Source: Zygnema cylindricum (taxonomy: Eukaryota; Streptophyta; Zygnematophyceae; Zygnematales; Zygnemataceae). Taken from it: a stretch of 64,000 nucleotides of DNA. The stretch is from contig JBBHKE010001645.1 of NCBI GenBank assembly GCA_037447655.1, positions 167,106 through 231,105 on the forward strand, written 5' to 3'. A model generated the notes under the pieces. It was not told the DNA's origin and did no database searches. It saw nothing but the letters and a program-made list of their open reading frames with translations. The position numbers and the translations under genes were made by a program. Shown piece after piece: positions 58,900 through 64,000 of the stretch. Numbering within the stretch: position 1 is the stretch's first letter; the number at the start of each line of letters is the position of its first letter.

Positions 58900-61330
58900 T
58901 ATATTGATGGGTGTAAGTTAAAAAATAAATTAAAGTCTTCTGATCTTCGATAAGATGTTTTTCCCTGATCTTTTTGTTATACCTCATGATCTTATCATTA
59001 ATGATCGATATTCCTCCTGCTTATCACTCACCGTTGTTTTTTAGATCCGTAAGAGTAGTACATCGTTTCTTTTCTCCATCCGAAATTTTTCTAGCATATT
59101 TCTAATAGCCTTTTTTTGAGTAAGTGTGATTATTTTATTCCGTTTATCTCTCTCCATCTGAATTCCCAAAATATATTTTGCCTTACCGAGGTCTTTCATG
59201 TCAAACAAACTTCTAAGATCCTGTTTCAGTTTGTTAATTTTATCTAAAGAATTGCTTAAGACTAGTTAATCATCCACATAAATAGCAATGAATATTACTC
59301 CATTCTCATCATCAAAAAAATATATGGAATGGTCTGAACTAATTCTGATATACCCTAAACCGGTGAAAAATTTGTCTAGTTTAATATTCCATTGCCGTGG
59401 AGCTTGCTTAAGGCCATAAAGTGATTTGATCAGATTGCACAACTTGCTCTCTTCCCCACTTTCCACGAATCCTTCCGGTTGCTTCATGTAAATTTCATCT
59501 TCTAACTCTTTATGTACGAAGGCGGTTTCGATATCCATTTGGTGTATTTCCATATCCTCTCTTGCGGCTAAACTTAAGATGATTCTAACTGAGGGAGATT
59601 TGACTACTGGTGCACAGGTTTCTTCATAGTCTATGCCCTCTTTTTGAGTGTAACCTTCAGCAACTAATCTAGCCTTGTATCTCTCAATGGTTTAATTTGG
59701 GTTTAGCTTAAGTTTAAAATCCCAGTTACATCCAATCGGTTTCCGATCTAGTGGAAAATCTTCTAGCTCCCATGTATTGGTTTCCATAATGGAGGCCATT
59801 TCCTCATTTATGGCAGTTATCCATCGGCTACTTTCTAGAGTGTTTATGGCCTCTAAGTATGTCTAAGGCTCATCTGGGTGAGACATCTTTGTAAGTTGAT
59901 TATTTACTTGTCTTTCTTGAAGCCATTTGCTACTTTTTCTCCCCCCTTAAAAATCTGACGCCGTTATAGAAGACATCCTCGTGTTTCTTTTTGGAAGATT
60001 TTCAGCTCCCCTTTCTCACAATTCATGTATCTCATCAAGTGGCTCATTGGTTTCCATTTCGTATTGCGGTGTCATCTCGGATGTTGTTGTTTCCTCCTTC
60101 TCCTTTGGTAAATCTGTAGATTTTTGTTTTTCTCCACCATCTTTCTTATCATTTCTAAAGTCGAAGTAAAAAAACGGATCCGATTCAAATTTTATTTTGA
60201 ATTCCTTATTATATTTGAATGGATCGAAAGACTTTCCTTCATTCATCACCACTATGTGTTTTACCAAAGTTATATATATTTTTTTCTAATTATACACTCG
60301 TTATCTTTTAGTGCTTTCATCATATCCTATAAGATATCATAAATTCCCTCTTCCCTCTAACTTCCATTTAGTTTTATCGGAAATGAAACTGTAGACTTGA
60401 CTTCCGGACACTCTCAAACTAGACAAATCTGGTTTTCATCCTGACCATCTCTCACAGGGGGTTTCCTCTTTATTTGCTGAAGTTAAGACTCTATTTTTGA
60501 TGAAGTTAGCATAGTTCATAGACTTGGCCCAAAGCTGCAATCCTATATTTTTATCATATAGCGTACTTCTAGACATATCTCATAGAGTTCTATTTACTCT
60601 TTTGCTACTCCATTTTGTTCCGAAATGTAAGGGATAGTTTTTTCATGATGAATTCCTTCCCATTTTATAATTTTTTCAAACACCCATGAGGTGTATTTTT
60701 TCCCATTATCACTTATTTTTTTTTTTATTGAGGTCTCATGTAATTTTTCACTCCATACTTTATATTTTTTAAAGTATCATAAATACTTATAACTTATGTC
60801 TGAGAAAGTATACCTCAGTATATCTCAACCAATCACCTGTGATAGTTAGCATCCATCTTTTCTCCACATGTGATGCATACCTAGCAGGTCCCTAAACATT
60901 AGTGTGTACGAGATCTATCACTTTCTAAATGTGGATGCCTTTTGGGAATAGAAGTCTATGAAAATTTCTTTGAGCAAATTCACTGCAATCATCTGAAGTT
61001 TCATCATCTCCAAACTTAATCCCATTTTCTATTCCATTTTTGTTGATTTGTTTTAATCTATCTAGATGCACATGCCCAAACCTTTTGTGCCATAGCATCA
61101 TATCACTTTCACACGAGTAGAGAACACTCTTTTCATTACAAAGTACAACAATGAACATTAATAGTACAACAATGAACATTAATTGGCTTCCTTTTGTCAG
61201 TTATGAAATAAACCTCATCATCAAAGCTAGCTGTGAAGATTCCTTTCCTAGTTCCTGTTTCAAACACTATGTCATCATTTTCAGATGTAGAGACAAGATT
61301 TACTGAGCTGTGGAATGTAAAGAACATATG
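58900..61330 (-). pseudogene. Decayed Ty1/copia pol region (integrase and reverse transcriptase)
   Basis: Read on the minus strand from 61330, the order is a pre-integrase segment with LWHKRFGHVHLDRLK (about 61100), an integrase end with KTIPYISEQNGVAKE (about 60610-60660), and a charged linker (60267-60016). Reverse transcriptase follows, with RYKARLVAEGYTQKEGIDYEET (about 59690-59620), MEIHQMDIETAF, LYGLKQAPRQW and the catalytic YVDD at 59277-59266. Stops interrupt it, one directly after YVDD and one before the RYKARL block. The later RT part (FDMKDLGKAKYILGIQMER) is at about 59200-59130. Gag and protease are missing upstream, so it is truncated. The integrase-before-RT order confirms copia type. 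Confidence 0.9.
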
Positions 61331-62800
61331 AGAGTGATAATGTCAAGCTCGTGTGCATGCTAGGCATACTCACATTTATCCAAGATTTTCGGACCCTTTT
61401 TTACCCCGTACGGTCACCAGTGTACGAGTATTGGGGTGTGACAGACCGGACCGGACTCCTCCACTTTCCACACGGAGCGCGACACAATTTCGTTCATGCC
61501 TAATGGAGGCCGGACAACCAAGTTATTCCGCTTCTAAGATGGCAGTTTCACCACCTAAAAGCAGTTTCCAGTATCCGTAGCGGAGGTTACATTGTGGATT
61601 TGCACGTAAACTTTAGGATTGCCATCTAGATAATGCTGTTAGACGCCAGTAACACTTCAGTTTAGGTCCAATCGGCTTTCGATTCATTATTTACCCTAGG
61701 TCAAAGTCGGGTGTTTTAACGCCATTTAAACACTTTTGATAGGTTATTGGTTCCGATTTGAACTCTATACCACGGATCTAGCGGGAGTCTGAAGTAGAAA
61801 TTTTTGCCCTGAGTGTGGTACGACATAATTTGTCCTATGTCAGTTCGATAGCATTTGCTCTTCGCTCATTGGCTCTTTTTATTGCGTTGACCTTTTGGAC
61901 CTAAAATGGACAAACTCTGTTGTATAAGGCACTTGGGGCGGAAGGAGACAAGTTGATGTTTTCAGTACTCTCCTGAAAACACTAGAAATTTCCAAGCAAT
62001 CTTTCTTTTGGAGAATTTTTTCTTGTCTGTTGTGACTCTTACTTATCTCCGGTTTGGGATTGTCTTTTGTGGAAATTCTAGCTTGGTTGGGTAATCGACA
62101 TTATCATTCTCTTGGGCGGTTTGAGCTTTTTTTGCTGTTGAACCCGAGAAAAGTCTGGTCAATTTTGTGTCTCATGAAGCCAGGGTGAGTATGAAATTTT
62201 ACGATTTACCGGTGCCTTTGAGAGAGAGTTCGTCTCTTCTTTGTGTCATTGATTTTCACCGTGGTAGGTTGAGCTTGCTTCACCACTATTTATCATTCTA
62301 GCTTTATTTCTCTTTTCTAGGGCAAGGTGATATTGTTAAATCTGAAACGACATATTTTTTGTATAAATATTTATGCCTGTAAGTTCCTTTGTGCACTTAT
62401 TGGTGGTTCTTTTGGCTTCGGCGCCAACGGAACCGGGGTGGGCTACCTATATCTTTGGGATAGGAGAGAGGTTATCGGGTTGCCATTGGCAAACTTTTGG
62501 TAGACTAGCACAGTACTGAAAATAACCACTGTCCGCTCGGAATAGAGGGGATAGTAGCTTTATATTTGGTACCTTCTCCTTCTCTACACTCTGCGCTCGG
62601 AATAGAGGGGTTAGTAGCTTCATATTTGGTACCTTCTCCTTCTCTACACGAGTCAGACTTTATGCTCGGTTAGGTTGTGTCTCCCTCTTCCCTCACCTAA
62701 TGGGAGGAGGAAAATTTTAGGATAGGGGTGTTTCAGATTTTGGACTCGAAGAAAAGGATAGACAGAAGAGAGTGGCACGAAGGAATAGTCCCAAAGGCCC
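61331..62800 (+). other. Retroelement-like non-coding region, possible LTR
   Basis: TGTGACAGACCGG at 61435 could be an LTR start, but no second copy lies in the window. Two 60-bp tandem units (CGCTCGGAATAGAGGGG..., starting 62534 and 62594) are nearly identical. No gene is seen. Confidence 0.35.
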
Positions 62801-63720
62801 GAGGAATCCGCTGCGACTTCATTCTTCTTTTATTCTCCACTCAAAGGCCCAATAGGGAATCCCACTCACCCACCTCCTCTTAGCTTGACTCCCGAGCAAT
62901 TCCCATCTTTGGCCGAGGCTGCCAGGGCCTAGGCCGAGGAGAGGAAGGAGTTGTCTCCTACTACTCGCAAGAAAAGGTTTGCTCATAAGAAACCATTTTC
63001 AGGTCGCTTCCCCGAAGTTTGTTTCCACACTCGATCTAAGGTTCATTGGGTTGAAATCGCCATAGTAATTGAACTTTTAACAAATCCACGTCGGACTGGT
63101 CGCAAGGAACTCCTCGCCTTTCACAATCTGCATGAGTTGAAGGTGAAAAAAGAGTTAGTCCACAGGGTAGCCGGCACAGATAGAGCTCGGGTCGTCTGGC
63201 CAGTGGGAGGGGTCATGGAGACTTTGAGCAGTTCCTTATAAAGCAGTTCTTCTCAGTCGGTACCGGACCGACCTTGGAGGGTGCCAGCTTCACGTGCCCA
63301 GACCACTCAGTCCCAAGATACTGCTACTAGTAGTCAGCCCCGAGGCGGAACAACTTATCAGGCTTGCGCTGAAAAAGGCACCAGTAAGAGGAGCTCTCCG
63401 GAGCCGTGGAAGGGGAATCAATTCGAAAAAAAGGTTTACACCGATGGGTAAGGAGTAAACGTCTCCTCCTACTGCGACAACTAAACCTAGAAGGCCTCCT
63501 CAAGGAGCACCTACCGTTCAACCTTTGGAGGGATTGTGGCAAACAAGACCTACCAACCCAGAGGTCCCGGGGTGGATTTGGAGGATTCGACAGGAGTGTT
63601 GAGTAGTGTTGTTCTGAGACAACTGCTGGCACTGAAGATGAAGAAGATGCAGCATTAGTCATCGTAGAACAAAATCAAGAGAGGAAGCTTCCACAAATAC
63701 CGATGGCTGAACAACAACTT
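62801..63720 (+). pseudogene. Possible retroelement gag-like remnant
   Basis: Open frames rich in R, K and P (for example 62951-63241) follow the possible LTR on the plus strand, but stops and frame changes are frequent and no zinc knuckle or protease motif is present. A gag-type origin is inferred only from position and composition. Confidence 0.25.
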
Positions 63721-64000
63721 TGACAGACTATAACTTTGAAAAAAACGCTCCAATGGTCCTAAAATTTACCACAGTGTAGATAACCTAAAAAGGAACACAC
63801 ACACAAAATTTCAATCAATTCCGCTCACAGACCTGTGAGATATGCAGAAATGAAATTACATAAAACTGAGTGTACGGTTTTCATATCATTTGTTCCTAAA
63901 AATCAAATTCACTAAGTCCTACTTCTATACACCGAAACTACACTAAGCTGTACGGAGGCATTCCAGCCGTACATCTAACATTCTATCACAAATATTTACA
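63721..64000. other. Right edge of window, no supported gene
   Basis: This is AT-rich sequence. A GTACGGAGG...CCGTAC pair near 63950-63974 is a short inverted repeat. Nothing else was recognised. Confidence 0.4.

Overview
This window looks like repeat-rich nuclear DNA from a land plant. The clearest taxonomic marker is a spliced gene of the plant-specific MMD1/MS1 PHD-finger family. The rest of the setting fits: Ty1/copia and Ty3/gypsy remnants, hAT elements and many small inverted-repeat elements. Only three genes can be fully supported in 64 kb. I cannot place the species from sequence alone. A seed-free or early-diverging lineage is a guess.

Layout. Positions 1-7.3 kb hold a decayed gypsy-like gag-protease region. 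A complete short copia-type LTR element (1618-5539, 5-bp target duplication TGATC) has inserted into it. A second repeated segment with a 20-bp minisatellite follows. Positions 7.3-9.4 kb carry hAT-end fragments and a 26-bp satellite that stops just before an assembly gap (9501-10092). Positions 10.2-17.8 kb are a cluster of nested hAT elements, including one decayed transposase on the minus strand. Positions 19.9-27.5 kb hold the MMD1/MS1-like gene (minus strand, 11 exons, 792 codons). Positions 27.5-45 kb are mostly repeats, with a 2.3-kb segment present twice (36.8-39.2 and 42.5-44.8 kb).

Positions 45.1-51.7 kb hold the two RING-type subunits of the GID/CTLH E3 ubiquitin ligase, MAEA (plus strand, 7 exons) and RMD5 (minus strand, one exon). 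They lie tail to tail only 1.8 kb apart. In yeast, animals and plants these two proteins pair to form the catalytic core of the ligase, so finding their genes as neighbours is the most striking gene-level observation. One MAEA intron looks U12-type with a GC donor. Positions 52-55.5 kb are a stack of small DNA elements, and 58.9-61.3 kb is a decayed copia pol region on the minus strand. The right edge is retroelement-like sequence without clear domains.

The exon models were built by hand from splice sites, reading phase and remembered family motifs. All phases are internally consistent, but no alignment was run.
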